From: Ruminiclostridium cellobioparum subsp. termitidis CT1112
GTDB taxonomy: Bacteria; Bacillota; Clostridia; Acetivibrionales; DSM-1351
NCBI RefSeq assembly: GCF_000350485.1
Contig: NZ_AORV01000065.1
Location: 62,001-126,000, forward strand
DNA length: 64,000 nt
Direction of reading: 5' to 3'
How positions within the stretch are numbered: the first letter of the stretch is position 1; each line of letters opens with the position of its first letter. The position numbers and the translations under genes are program-made. Under the pieces are notes generated by a model, which saw nothing but the letters and a program-made list of their open reading frames with translations, did not search any database and was not told the origin of the DNA. Below are positions 18,420 to 26,841 of this stretch, piece by piece.

Positions 18420-20996
18420 ATGGTGAATGTAAATATGAGAATAAGGCTCAGAGCATGGGTTGTCGGCTTTTCATTGCTGCTGACAGCTTTAATTCCGGCA
18501 GGCAGCGTATCCGCCGATACCAACGGCACAATAAACGTAAGTATTGACACAGCAGCGGAAAGAGCTGCCATCAGTCCTTATATTTATGGTGGAAACTGGG
18601 AATTTAACAATGCAAAATTGACCTCGAAAAGATTCGGCGGTAACAGGACGACAGGCTACAACTGGGAAAACAACTACTCAAGTGCGGGAAGTGACTGGCA
18701 GCATTCCAATGATACCTATTTGCTGACAAACAATAATATCCCAACAGACAGATGGAGTGAACCAGGTGTAGTTGTATCCGATTTTCAGGACAAAAACCTT
18801 GCAGCCGGTGAAAAATACTCGTTGGTTACTCTGCAGGCTGCAGGCTATGTTTCTGCGGATGCCAACGGTACGGTAACAGCCGGCGATACAGCACCATCCA
18901 GCAGATGGAAAGAGGTTAAATTTAAAAAGGATGCACCTCTGTCTCTTACTCCTGATACAACCGACAATTATGTTTATATGGATGAATTCGTCAATTTCCT
19001 TGTAAATAAGTATGGACGTGCATCGACACCTACCGGTATAAAAGGATATGCCATAGACAACGAACCAGCTCTCTGGTCCAACACACATCCTAGAATTCAC
19101 CCGGAGAAACCAACCTGTGCCGAGCTGGTTGACAAAAACATCAATCTTGCAAAGGCGGTTAAAAGCGTTGACCCGGATGCCGAAACCTTTGGCCTGGTAG
19201 CATATGGATTTTCAGAATATAACGACTTCCAGACCGCAACTGATTGGGCAGATGTTAAAGGAAATTATGCATGGTTCCTGGATTATTATCTTGACAACAT
19301 GAAAAAGGCCTCAACCCAGCAAGGTACCAGACTGATTGACACACTCGACCTGCACTGGTATCCGGAAGCCCAAGGCGGCGGACAGAGAATTTGCTTTAAT
19401 GAAGATCCCGCAAATATTGAGTGCAACAAAGCACGTCTTCAGGCGCCAAGAACATTATGGGACTCCACATATACAGAGGATAGCTGGATTGCGCAGTATT
19501 TCAGCTCCAGGCTGCCTTTGCTGCCGAAGGTACAGGCTTCCATTGACCAATACAATCCCGGAACAAAGCTTGCATTCACAGAGTATTCATATGGCGCGGA
19601 CAACCATATAACCGGAGGTATAGCCCAAGCTGATGTTTTGGGCATATTTGGAAAATACGGTGTATACCTTGCCACAGTATGGGGCGGCGGAAGCTACACG
19701 GCAGCCGGCATAAATATGTATACCAACTATGACGGAAATGGTTCGGCATATGGTAACACAAAGGTAAAAGCAGAAACCTCGGATGTTGAAAACAGTTCGG
19801 TTTATGCATCAGTTGATGAAAATGACGACTCAAAATTACATGTTATTTTAATAAATAAAAATTATGACAGTCCGATGACAGTAAATTTCGATATTAACAG
19901 CAGTAAAAATTACACTGCTGGAAGGGTATGGTCATTTGACAGAAGCAGTGCTAATATTACTGAAAAAGCCCCTATAGAAGCTATTAACAGCAATAAATTA
20001 ACTTACACGATCCCTGCATTGACCGTATGCCATATTGTTCTCGATTCTAATGCTGCTCCGATACTGTATGGTGATGCCAACAATGACGGATCAGTTGACG
20101 CTTTGGATTACTCTTATTTCAAAAAACTGTTAATGGACCCTGATATTGAATATAATAAAGCCCTGGATTTAAATCTGGACAGCACTGTAGACGCAGTCGA
20201 CTTCAGCATTTTGAAACAGTATTTACTTAATATAATACATAGCCTGCCTTACACTTCAGAAAATAAACCGCCTGTAGCGGCTATAAGTGTATCACCAAAG
20301 GAAGCCTTTACCGGGGATAATATTAGTTTCGATGCCACAGCTTCAATCGATCCTGACGGAAATATTTCCATTTACTCATGGGATTTCGGTGACGGTACCG
20401 AAGGCACGGGGGCAAAGATTATTCACAAGTACAAAGCTCCCGGAACCTATACCGTAAGTTTAACAGTTATTGATGACAAAGGCCTGTCAGCCTCGGCAAC
20501 AGATTCCGTATCCATTTCAACTGCTACGGGTGACAATTCTAATATTAATTTTGAGGACGGAACTCTTAACGGTTTTGTCTCCAGCAGTACTGCATCAGTC
20601 CTATCTGTTACATCAGAAAAAGCATTCCAGGGAAATAAAGCGCTTAAGTGGGAGGCTGCCTCCACAGCAGACGGAAAGCTGGATGCTGTAGTAAATAGCA
20701 GTGTACCGGTAATTGACCCCGGACAAACCATGACCTTCAGGGTCTGGATACCTGCAGACGCTCCAATAAAAACAATTCAACCATTTGTCATGCCTCACGA
20801 TCCTTCATGGACTACAACAGAATGGTTTTCGGCCTGGAAGAGCTATGACATGGTAAAGAAGGGTGAATGGAACGAGTTTGTAGTCACCCGTTCTCTTACA
20901 TCGGATGTAAATTTGACGCAGTGCCAGTTCGGCATTCAGGTTGAAACCTCTGAGCAAGGTAATTTTACAATGTATGTTGATTCCATTGACTGGTAA
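18420..20996 (+). CDS. Cellulosomal GH44 endoglucanase / xyloglucanase with dockerin, PKD and CBM44-like modules
   Basis: 858 residues from ATG 18420 behind AAGGAG. Order: signal peptide 1-33; GH44 catalytic domain ~40-540 with the likely acid/base Glu in DNEPALWSN (~213) and the nucleophile Glu in FTEYSYG (~387); type I dockerin ~547-610 (DANNDGSVDALDYSYFKKLL, DLNLDSTVDAVDFSILKQYL); PKD ~617-705 (YSWDFGDGTEGTG); and a C-terminal beta domain of about 145 residues like CBM44. The dockerin is internal, whereas most are terminal. The enzyme cleaves beta-1,4-glucan or xyloglucan outside the cell while docked to the scaffoldin; CelJ of C. thermocellum carries the same GH44-PKD-CBM44 set. Confidence 0.95.
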   Translation: MVNVNMRIRLRAWVVGFSLLLTALIPAGSVSADTNGTINVSIDTAAERAAISPYIYGGNWEFNNAKLTSKRFGGNRTTGYNWENNYSSAGSDWQHSNDTYLLTNNNIPTDRWSEPGVVVSDFQDKNLAAGEKYSLVTLQAAGYVSADANGTVTAGDTAPSSRWKEVKFKKDAPLSLTPDTTDNYVYMDEFVNFLVNKYGRASTPTGIKGYAIDNEPALWSNTHPRIHPEKPTCAELVDKNINLAKAVKSVDPDAETFGLVAYGFSEYNDFQTATDWADVKGNYAWFLDYYLDNMKKASTQQGTRLIDTLDLHWYPEAQGGGQRICFNEDPANIECNKARLQAPRTLWDSTYTEDSWIAQYFSSRLPLLPKVQASIDQYNPGTKLAFTEYSYGADNHITGGIAQADVLGIFGKYGVYLATVWGGGSYTAAGINMYTNYDGNGSAYGNTKVKAETSDVENSSVYASVDENDDSKLHVILINKNYDSPMTVNFDINSSKNYTAGRVWSFDRSSANITEKAPIEAINSNKLTYTIPALTVCHIVLDSNAAPILYGDANNDGSVDALDYSYFKKLLMDPDIEYNKALDLNLDSTVDAVDFSILKQYLLNIIHSLPYTSENKPPVAAISVSPKEAFTGDNISFDATASIDPDGNISIYSWDFGDGTEGTGAKIIHKYKAPGTYTVSLTVIDDKGLSASATDSVSISTATGDNSNINFEDGTLNGFVSSSTASVLSVTSEKAFQGNKALKWEAASTADGKLDAVVNSSVPVIDPGQTMTFRVWIPADAPIKTIQPFVMPHDPSWTTTEWFSAWKSYDMVKKGEWNEFVVTRSLTSDVNLTQCQFGIQVETSEQGNFTMYVDSIDW

Positions 20997-21111
20997 TTGG
21001 TTTTATTACGAACAAAGATGGCAAAATCAAATACCCCAAATGCCAATTCATTGCTGTTTGAATAACCAAGTACTAAGGATATAAAAAGATATAATATGAG
21101 AGAATAAAATA

Positions 21112-21149
21112 AGAGGCATTATTGTTGAGATAATGCCTCTCTTGCTTTT
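21112..21149. terminator. Bidirectional terminator between GH44 and propeller gene
   Basis: AGAGGCATTAT (21112-21122) pairs perfectly with ATAATGCCTCT (21130-21140), with T-rich DNA on both sides. It serves the convergent genes ending at 20996 and 21177. Confidence 0.85.
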
Positions 21150-21176
21150 CAAATTCGGTTTGTCATTTAAAAAAAA

Positions 21177-22082
21177 TCATATCCCAAATTTTGTTATATC
21201 ATAAGCGGCAAAATATCGCACAGGGCTGGTACAAGTATCGTAGTACACTGGTGATACAGATTCATAGACAACATATGCGTAAGTTGTACCCATTACAACG
21301 CCTTCCGATAAAGGAGGAAGTGTTGTAGTACTTTTTAGCGTATTTACCTTTTTACTCTGATCCCAGGTATATGAATACAATTGAGAATCTTTTGTCCTTC
21401 CATAAGACGATGAAATCATCATTCTATTTCCTCTGACTGAAATACCCTGTGTTTTCAGTGGAACTGAAATCTGAAACTGATACGGCAGTGTCGGGCTTGT
21501 TGTTGTCTTGTTGTTTACCGCATAGCAGCGTGCAAATGATTTTTCAGAGTCAGTTTCGCTGAATTGTGCAATCCAAAGATAATCATTCACAGCATCATAA
21601 CACATTGTTGAAGCAGAATAGCTCAAATCTGCTACTCTATTATATGTAACACTTAAAACTTTGCCTTTGCAATCTGCCAGTTTAGAATATTTAAAACACC
21701 CGACAGAATTCCCATTTGAAACCCATATGTTGCCGCTTGTACTGCAGTCATAAGCAACCCCGCCTACATGTGCGGTACCGGGTAACTTGATTGTACCATA
21801 ATAAGATTTATCACTCTCATTAAATACATATATAACCGAATTATGAGTACCGGTTTCGTCTCCGCAATACGCAGAAATCAACAGGTAATCACTTGCAAAA
21901 GTAATTCCTTGCGGGACCATTTGAGAACATCCTCCAGACTTAGCCGCGCTGCGGACCAGATCATAGATATCATATGTAGCTGAGGTTGACGGATACGCTG
22001 CTGCCGAAGCAGCAAAACTTAAATTACACATTATTGCAAATAAAATTGCAAAAACCGATAATCTTTTTCTTACAATTTTCAT
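21177..22082 (-). CDS. Secreted beta-propeller-like protein, function unknown
   Basis: 301 residues with a signal peptide (residues 1-27, ending ASAAA). The rest is a series of short beta repeats such as VPQGITFASDYLLISAY, HVGGVAYDCSTSGNIWVSN, ASTMCYDAVNDYLWIAQF and TQGISVRGNRMMISSSY, each with a hydrophobic strand and a turn. This pattern is typical of five- or six-bladed propellers of the glutamine cyclotransferase or YncE kind. No dockerin or anchor is seen, so it is probably released. It is a single gene, convergent with GH44 and divergent from the germination operon. I cannot name its ligand or reaction. Confidence 0.8.
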   Translation of the reverse strand: MKIVRKRLSVFAILFAIMCNLSFAASAAAYPSTSATYDIYDLVRSAAKSGGCSQMVPQGITFASDYLLISAYCGDETGTHNSVIYVFNESDKSYYGTIKLPGTAHVGGVAYDCSTSGNIWVSNGNSVGCFKYSKLADCKGKVLSVTYNRVADLSYSASTMCYDAVNDYLWIAQFSETDSEKSFARCYAVNNKTTTSPTLPYQFQISVPLKTQGISVRGNRMMISSSYGRTKDSQLYSYTWDQSKKVNTLKSTTTLPPLSEGVVMGTTYAYVVYESVSPVYYDTCTSPVRYFAAYDITKFGI

Positions 22083-22352
22083 TTTAAAAGTCTCCTTTTC
22101 AATTTTTATTTTACAAAATATGTTTGAACCCTAAATGGTACTTGTCAAACTATTTGTCAAAAGTATACCATATTTTAAACAAATATTATACAAAAATGGT
22201 AAAAAATATAAAATTATGTTTTTTAACTATTGATGCATGTGAAAGAAAAGAAGATAGTTTATAATGCTATATTCAGGTCAGAATCAGCATACCTGCATAA
22301 GCTTAAATAAGTTGCACACAATAATAAAAAATTATTATCAGCGGTGATCAAT

Positions 22353-23906
22353 TTGGTATTCTGGAATAAACATAAGGATAAAAACAAGAGTAAGAGTGAG
22401 TGTTTGACATACCCGGACGATCAGTCCGGAGCGGGTAATATCAACTCATCGCTTTCAAAAAATATTGAACTTTTTATGAATATTTTCCGTGATGAAGATA
22501 CCTTCATTGTCAGAAATATCGAAAGTCAGTATAACAAATCAATAAAATGCAGCGTGTTATTTATGGAAGAAATGGTTGATACCTCAATTATTAATGATAA
22601 TATACTCCGCCCGGTTTTACAGAATGACAGTTTGAAAAGCAGCGGTGATACTATAGCGCAATTACAAAATATGGTAATAAATGCCGGTCATATCCACAAA
22701 AGTCCTGATATAAGCATTTTAACACATTCGATACTCAAAGGGAATACTGTGTTATTACTGGAGGGTTCATCAGAAGCGTTGATTATCGGTTCTATTGGAG
22801 TCAAAGGCAGAGCCATTGAGGAACCGGAGGCTGAAAAGGTAGTAAGAGGCCCCAGGGAAGGATTTACAGAACAAATAATGACCAACTTATCCCTGTTGCG
22901 CAAAAGACTGGAGACCACTGATCTCAAATTCAGGTTTATGACTGTGGGCGTCAAATCCAGGACAAGGATTTGCCTCTGTTATATGAACAGTATTGTCAAT
23001 CCAAAAATTCTTAAAGAATTGGAAGACAGAATAAACAGCATTAAAATAGACAGCATATTAGCCTCCGGATATATTTCTGATTTAATAAAAGATGCACCGT
23101 TATCTCCGTTCAGAACTGTAGGAAGCACAGAAAGGCCTGATATTGTTGTGGGAAAAATATTGGAGGGCAGAATAGCCGTCATAGTAGACGGAACTCCTGT
23201 TGCTCTCACGGTTCCATACCTGTTTCTGGAATATTTCCAGGCAAATGAAGATTATTATATTAATTTTTACTTCTCCTCAGTCAGCAGAATACTCAGGATA
23301 CTCGGGTTTATCCTCACAGTATGCGTACCTGCAGTTTATGTAGCACTTATGACTTTCCACCAGGAGATGATACCTACCCCTCTGCTGATAAGTATATCCG
23401 CTGCCAGGCAGGGTGTGCCTTTTCCTACTATTGTTGAGACATTACTTCTTCTGATGGTGTTTGAAATATTGATAGAAACCGGTACCCGAATGCCAACAAA
23501 TATCGGTCAGGCTCTGAGCATAGTCGGCGCATTGGTATTGGGACAGGCATCTGTTGAGGCAAAAATCGTAAGCGCTCCGATTGTCATTGTAGTTGCCATC
23601 TCCGGAATCACCAGTCTTATGATTCCGAAAATGCAAGGGCCAGCGTTGATTTTAAGAGTTGTATTTTTAGCTTTGTCCGCATTTATGGGTTTTTATGGTC
23701 TCATTTTTGGAATTACAGGTGCCATATTACACCTGTGTGAAATCCGATCCTTTGGAGTACCATATTTACTATATTTGACCTCAATGGAGCCGAAAGACCT
23801 GAAGGATACTTTAATAAGGGCACCATTATGGTATATGAATTACAGACCTAAATTGCTGTCGCAAAATAATAAGCTACGACAATCAAAAGGAAAAGAGAAA
23901 AAATGA
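22353..23906 (+). CDS. Spore germination receptor subunit A (GerA/GerKA family)
   Basis: 517 residues from TTG 22353, chosen because GGTGATC just upstream matches the end of 16S rRNA; GTG 22344 in the same frame has no ribosome site. A soluble N-terminal part (~1-285; FMEEMVDTSIINDNILRPVLQ, FPTIVE later) is followed by about five membrane helices (~300-470; ILGFILTVCVPAVYVALM, and so on) and a basic tail. With the B and C subunits it forms the inner-membrane nutrient receptor of dormant spores. It is the first gene of a four-gene operon with a 4-base overlap to the next. Confidence 0.95.
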   Translation: MVFWNKHKDKNKSKSECLTYPDDQSGAGNINSSLSKNIELFMNIFRDEDTFIVRNIESQYNKSIKCSVLFMEEMVDTSIINDNILRPVLQNDSLKSSGDTIAQLQNMVINAGHIHKSPDISILTHSILKGNTVLLLEGSSEALIIGSIGVKGRAIEEPEAEKVVRGPREGFTEQIMTNLSLLRKRLETTDLKFRFMTVGVKSRTRICLCYMNSIVNPKILKELEDRINSIKIDSILASGYISDLIKDAPLSPFRTVGSTERPDIVVGKILEGRIAVIVDGTPVALTVPYLFLEYFQANEDYYINFYFSSVSRILRILGFILTVCVPAVYVALMTFHQEMIPTPLLISISAARQGVPFPTIVETLLLLMVFEILIETGTRMPTNIGQALSIVGALVLGQASVEAKIVSAPIVIVVAISGITSLMIPKMQGPALILRVVFLALSAFMGFYGLIFGITGAILHLCEIRSFGVPYLLYLTSMEPKDLKDTLIRAPLWYMNYRPKLLSQNNKLRQSKGKEKK

Positions 23907-25063
23907 TAAAAAGATTATTAGGTTCTCTATTAGCCATTACTGTACTTTCGATTTTTTGCACCGGCTGCTGGGACTACATGGAAATCAACCAGATGTCAAT
24001 AGTGTCGGGAGCGGCAGTTGATAAAACCCCTGACGGCAAATATAAATTAAGTATTGAAATCATTGACCTGAAAGGCGGAGGAAGAGATGCACCTGTTCAC
24101 TCAAAGAAATTGGAGAGCTATGGTGACTCAATTTTCGATGCCATACGCAACTCAATCAAAATCAGCGCTCAGAAATTATATTGGGGACATGCCGAGATCA
24201 TTATAATAAGCAAGGATGTTGCAAAGGAAGGCATATTGCCGATAATTGATTTCTTAAGCAGGGATGCTGAACCCAGATTATCAATAGATATTCTGGTCTC
24301 CAATGAAGATACGGCTGAGAAACTGCTTGATTCACAGAGCATTTCCACAGAGATTCGTACTTATGAAATAAACAAGATGCTTGATGAACAAAAAAAACTG
24401 TCCAAATCTCCAAAGGTTGAGGTTTATCAGTTTATAAATGCCCTGGGCAATGAAGGTATTTCTGCAGTGATCCCGGTTGTAGGCCTGACTCAGAATGCCG
24501 GTGAAGCGACATCCCAATTGATAGGGACCGCAGTTTTCAAACAGGACAAGCTTCAGTACATGTTCAATGGAGATGACACTAAATATTATCTTTTTGTGAT
24601 GGACAAAATTAAAGGCGGCCTTTTAGTTGTTAATAAAACACAAAATAATAATAATGCCGGTAATTTTACACTGGACATCGACAGTAATAAAACGTATGTA
24701 AAACCTGTATATTCAAAGGGTAAACTTTCTTTTGAAATCAGTATCAAAACCAAAACTACCTTGGGTGAAATTGATGACAATAAAATCAAATTTACCAGCC
24801 AATCTGAAATTGAAAAATTGGAAAAACAAACCCAGGCTGAGTTAAAGAAGAATGTGGAGAGAGTTATAAAGGCAGTACAATCCGAGTATGATATCGACAT
24901 ATTTGGCTTCGGATTGAAAGTAAAACAGGATATGCCGGAATTGTGGAAGAAAATTAAGCCCGATTGGGATGATTTTTTTAAAAATGTACAGGTGGAGGCA
25001 AATGCAGAGGTTAGAATCAAACATGCCGGGTTGCTTTCAAACCCGATTATGATGGGAGACTGA
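23903..25063 (+). CDS. Spore germination receptor lipoprotein (Ger(x)C family)
   Basis: 386 residues. The start overlaps the stop of the A subunit (ATGA), implying coupled translation. A lipobox (FCTGCWDYMEINQM) gives a lipid-anchored Cys near residue 23; WDxxEIN right after it is the family signature. The soluble body acts on the outer face of the spore inner membrane and is needed for assembly of the receptor. Family length is 370-400, so it is complete. Confidence 0.95.
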   Translation: MIKRLLGSLLAITVLSIFCTGCWDYMEINQMSIVSGAAVDKTPDGKYKLSIEIIDLKGGGRDAPVHSKKLESYGDSIFDAIRNSIKISAQKLYWGHAEIIIISKDVAKEGILPIIDFLSRDAEPRLSIDILVSNEDTAEKLLDSQSISTEIRTYEINKMLDEQKKLSKSPKVEVYQFINALGNEGISAVIPVVGLTQNAGEATSQLIGTAVFKQDKLQYMFNGDDTKYYLFVMDKIKGGLLVVNKTQNNNNAGNFTLDIDSNKTYVKPVYSKGKLSFEISIKTKTTLGEIDDNKIKFTSQSEIEKLEKQTQAELKKNVERVIKAVQSEYDIDIFGFGLKVKQDMPELWKKIKPDWDDFFKNVQVEANAEVRIKHAGLLSNPIMMGD

Positions 25064-25065
25064 AC

Positions 25066-25281
25066 TTGACTTTTTTATTATTGTTCACAATTGTTCTTGC
25101 TTTCTATATAAGAGACCTTGTTCAGATGTACAAGGAAAAGAGGTGGCTGCTTTTTTCGCTTTTTTCCTCATTGACGATACTTATATTTATTATGTCTCTG
25201 TTGATTACAATTGGGATAAGTATCCCCAGTCCCTCTGAGCCCTTGAAGAAACTAATCAGTCTTATATGGAGCCTGGGATGA
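25066..25281 (+). CDS. Small two-helix membrane protein in the ger operon
   Basis: 71 residues from TTG 25066, behind GGGAG, two bases after the C-subunit stop. It has two hydrophobic helices (~2-17 and ~29-52) around a short KEKR turn. Small two-helix proteins, called D subunits, are coded in many ger operons and adjust receptor activity. Position and topology fit, but the short sequence is not diagnostic. Confidence 0.7.
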   Translation: MTFLLLFTIVLAFYIRDLVQMYKEKRWLLFSLFSSLTILIFIMSLLITIGISIPSPSEPLKKLISLIWSLG

Positions 25282-25316
25282 TTTATCCTTTAAGTTGTAC
25301 AGAAAGGAATGGTAAT

Positions 25317-26432
25317 ATGGAAAAAGAACTGATTACTCAAAAACAGGGATTAGCCGTAATGATCATGTTTACACTGGGCAGTACACTTGTGCTTGGAGCA
25401 GGAGGAACTGCAAAAAATGATGTCTGGATAGCAATTTTAATTTCAATGCTTTTGGAAGTTCCTATAATATTGATTTGTTGCAAAATTCAAAAGCTCTACC
25501 CGGCTAAGAACATATATGAAATTTTTGAGATCGTATTCGGAAAAGTGGCAGGAAAACTCCTGTCAGTTCTTTTTACCTGGTACTCTTTTCACCTTGGTTC
25601 ACTTGTAATTAGAAATTTTACCGAGTTCATTGTAAGTGTTTCATTGCCTCAAACTCCCCAGAGCATTGTCGGCTTATTTATGGTTTTCTTGTGCATCTGG
25701 GCCGTAAAGGCGGGTATTGAAGTTATCTGCAGGTGGACCGCCATTATATTTCCAATCACTATCATCGTAATTTTGGCGGTTACCTTCCTCTTCGCACCCA
25801 TATTGAATTTTGAAAACTTCAAACCCATACTTTTTTATGGAATTAAGCCTGTAATAGACAGTGCATTTTCAGTATTCGCATTTCCTCTTTCAGAGACTGT
25901 AATTTTTCTGGCCTTTTTTAATCAGCTTAATTCTAAAGCCAGTGTTTATAAGGTTTACTTTTTAAATCTGCTGATAAGCGGCCTGTTCATAGTGCTGGTA
26001 TCTGTGCGGACACTTCTCTCATTGGGAGTGCCGAATATATCAATTGAGTTCTTTCCGACCTATTCTTCAGTGCGGCTGGTAAATATAGGCGACTTCCTGG
26101 AGAGAATTGAAATAACGGTTGCAATGGTTTTCCTTTTTGCGGGCTTCATTAAAATTAATGTATGTTTATACAGTTCCTGCATTGGAGTAGCAAATCTGTT
26201 CGGGCTTAAGAATTACAGACAGGTAGTGGGGATACTCGGGCTCTCCATGCTGCTTTTATCAGTCATATTCTACAGAAATACGTCTGAAATGTTCGATTGG
26301 GCCAACAATATCTATAAATATTACGCTTTTCCATTCGAGGTCATTTTACCCGTTATTACCTTGCTATTTTTTGAAATAAAAAAGTTCTTCATAAAAAGAA
26401 AAAGGTTACCTGATCCCGTCGAGGATTCCTAA
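25317..26432 (+). CDS. Spore germination receptor permease-like subunit B (GerB family)
   Basis: 371 residues from ATG 25317 (MEKELITQKQG) behind AAAGGAA; an in-frame ATG at 25266 would overlap the small gene before it and has no ribosome site. About ten membrane helices of the amino acid-polyamine-organocation fold are visible, beginning with QGLAVMIMFTLGSTLVLGAGG. This subunit holds the germinant-binding pocket in characterised receptors. It is the last gene of the operon, with a terminator 22 bp downstream. Confidence 0.94.
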   Translation: MEKELITQKQGLAVMIMFTLGSTLVLGAGGTAKNDVWIAILISMLLEVPIILICCKIQKLYPAKNIYEIFEIVFGKVAGKLLSVLFTWYSFHLGSLVIRNFTEFIVSVSLPQTPQSIVGLFMVFLCIWAVKAGIEVICRWTAIIFPITIIVILAVTFLFAPILNFENFKPILFYGIKPVIDSAFSVFAFPLSETVIFLAFFNQLNSKASVYKVYFLNLLISGLFIVLVSVRTLLSLGVPNISIEFFPTYSSVRLVNIGDFLERIEITVAMVFLFAGFIKINVCLYSSCIGVANLFGLKNYRQVVGILGLSMLLLSVIFYRNTSEMFDWANNIYKYYAFPFEVILPVITLLFFEIKKFFIKRKRLPDPVEDS

Positions 26433-26453
26433 TCATACTTGAGTTGGTTTTTT

Positions 26454-26490
26454 CAAGCCGGTAAAAAATACTTCACCGGCTTGCTTTTGT
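26454..26490 (+). terminator. Terminator of the ger operon
   Basis: CAAGCCGGT (26454-26462) and ACCGGCTTG (26475-26483) form a perfect stem followed by CTTTTGTTT. Confidence 0.85.
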
Positions 26491-26499
26491 TTCTGTCCG

Positions 26500-26607
26500 C
26501 TATCTCCTTGCTGTCAGCGATATTATTTTGAATATCAGGTCTTTTACTTCAATTTTTCCCTTATAAACACTTATGATGCGTTTTGGTTTAACTTTTGGCA
26601 TGTACAT
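26500..26607 (-). CDS. Possible 35-residue basic peptide
   Basis: A frame starting MYMPKVKPKRIISVYKGK and ending TARR lies on the minus strand, with AGAGG just upstream of ATG 26607. It is rich in K/R with a hydrophobic C-terminal half. I know no family for it. The stop falls between the ger operon and its own start, and nothing else supports expression. Confidence 0.25.
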   Translation of the reverse strand: MYMPKVKPKRIISVYKGKIEVKDLIFKIISLTARR

Positions 26608-26841
26608 AACCTCTTTTCACTACCTGCATCAATCTATATAAATTATATTCGCTGCATCAGAATATTAAAATTTGTCCCTTAAATATCCTTTAAAAAATAC
26701 AGTTAATAAATATAGTATGATAATAAATCAATTGTATTTTAGGATAAAATGTAATATTATGTATTTATAAGTATTTTATTACATTTATGTAAAATAAAAT
26801 ACTGCAACATATTATTTTAATAATATAAAGGAGGCGTTTTT
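26608..26841 (+). promoter_or_regulatory. Promoter and leader of the GH26-GH9 operon
   Basis: TTGTAT (26732-26737) and TATTAT (26755-26760) are 17 bp apart and could be the promoter. Just downstream AGTATTTTATT (26770-26780) and AATAAAATACT (26793-26803) form an inverted repeat in the expected leader, a possible operator or mRNA-stabilising stem. GAATATTAAAATTTGTCC (26660-26677) is shared with the GH44 upstream region. GGAGG precedes the GH26 start. Confidence 0.45.
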
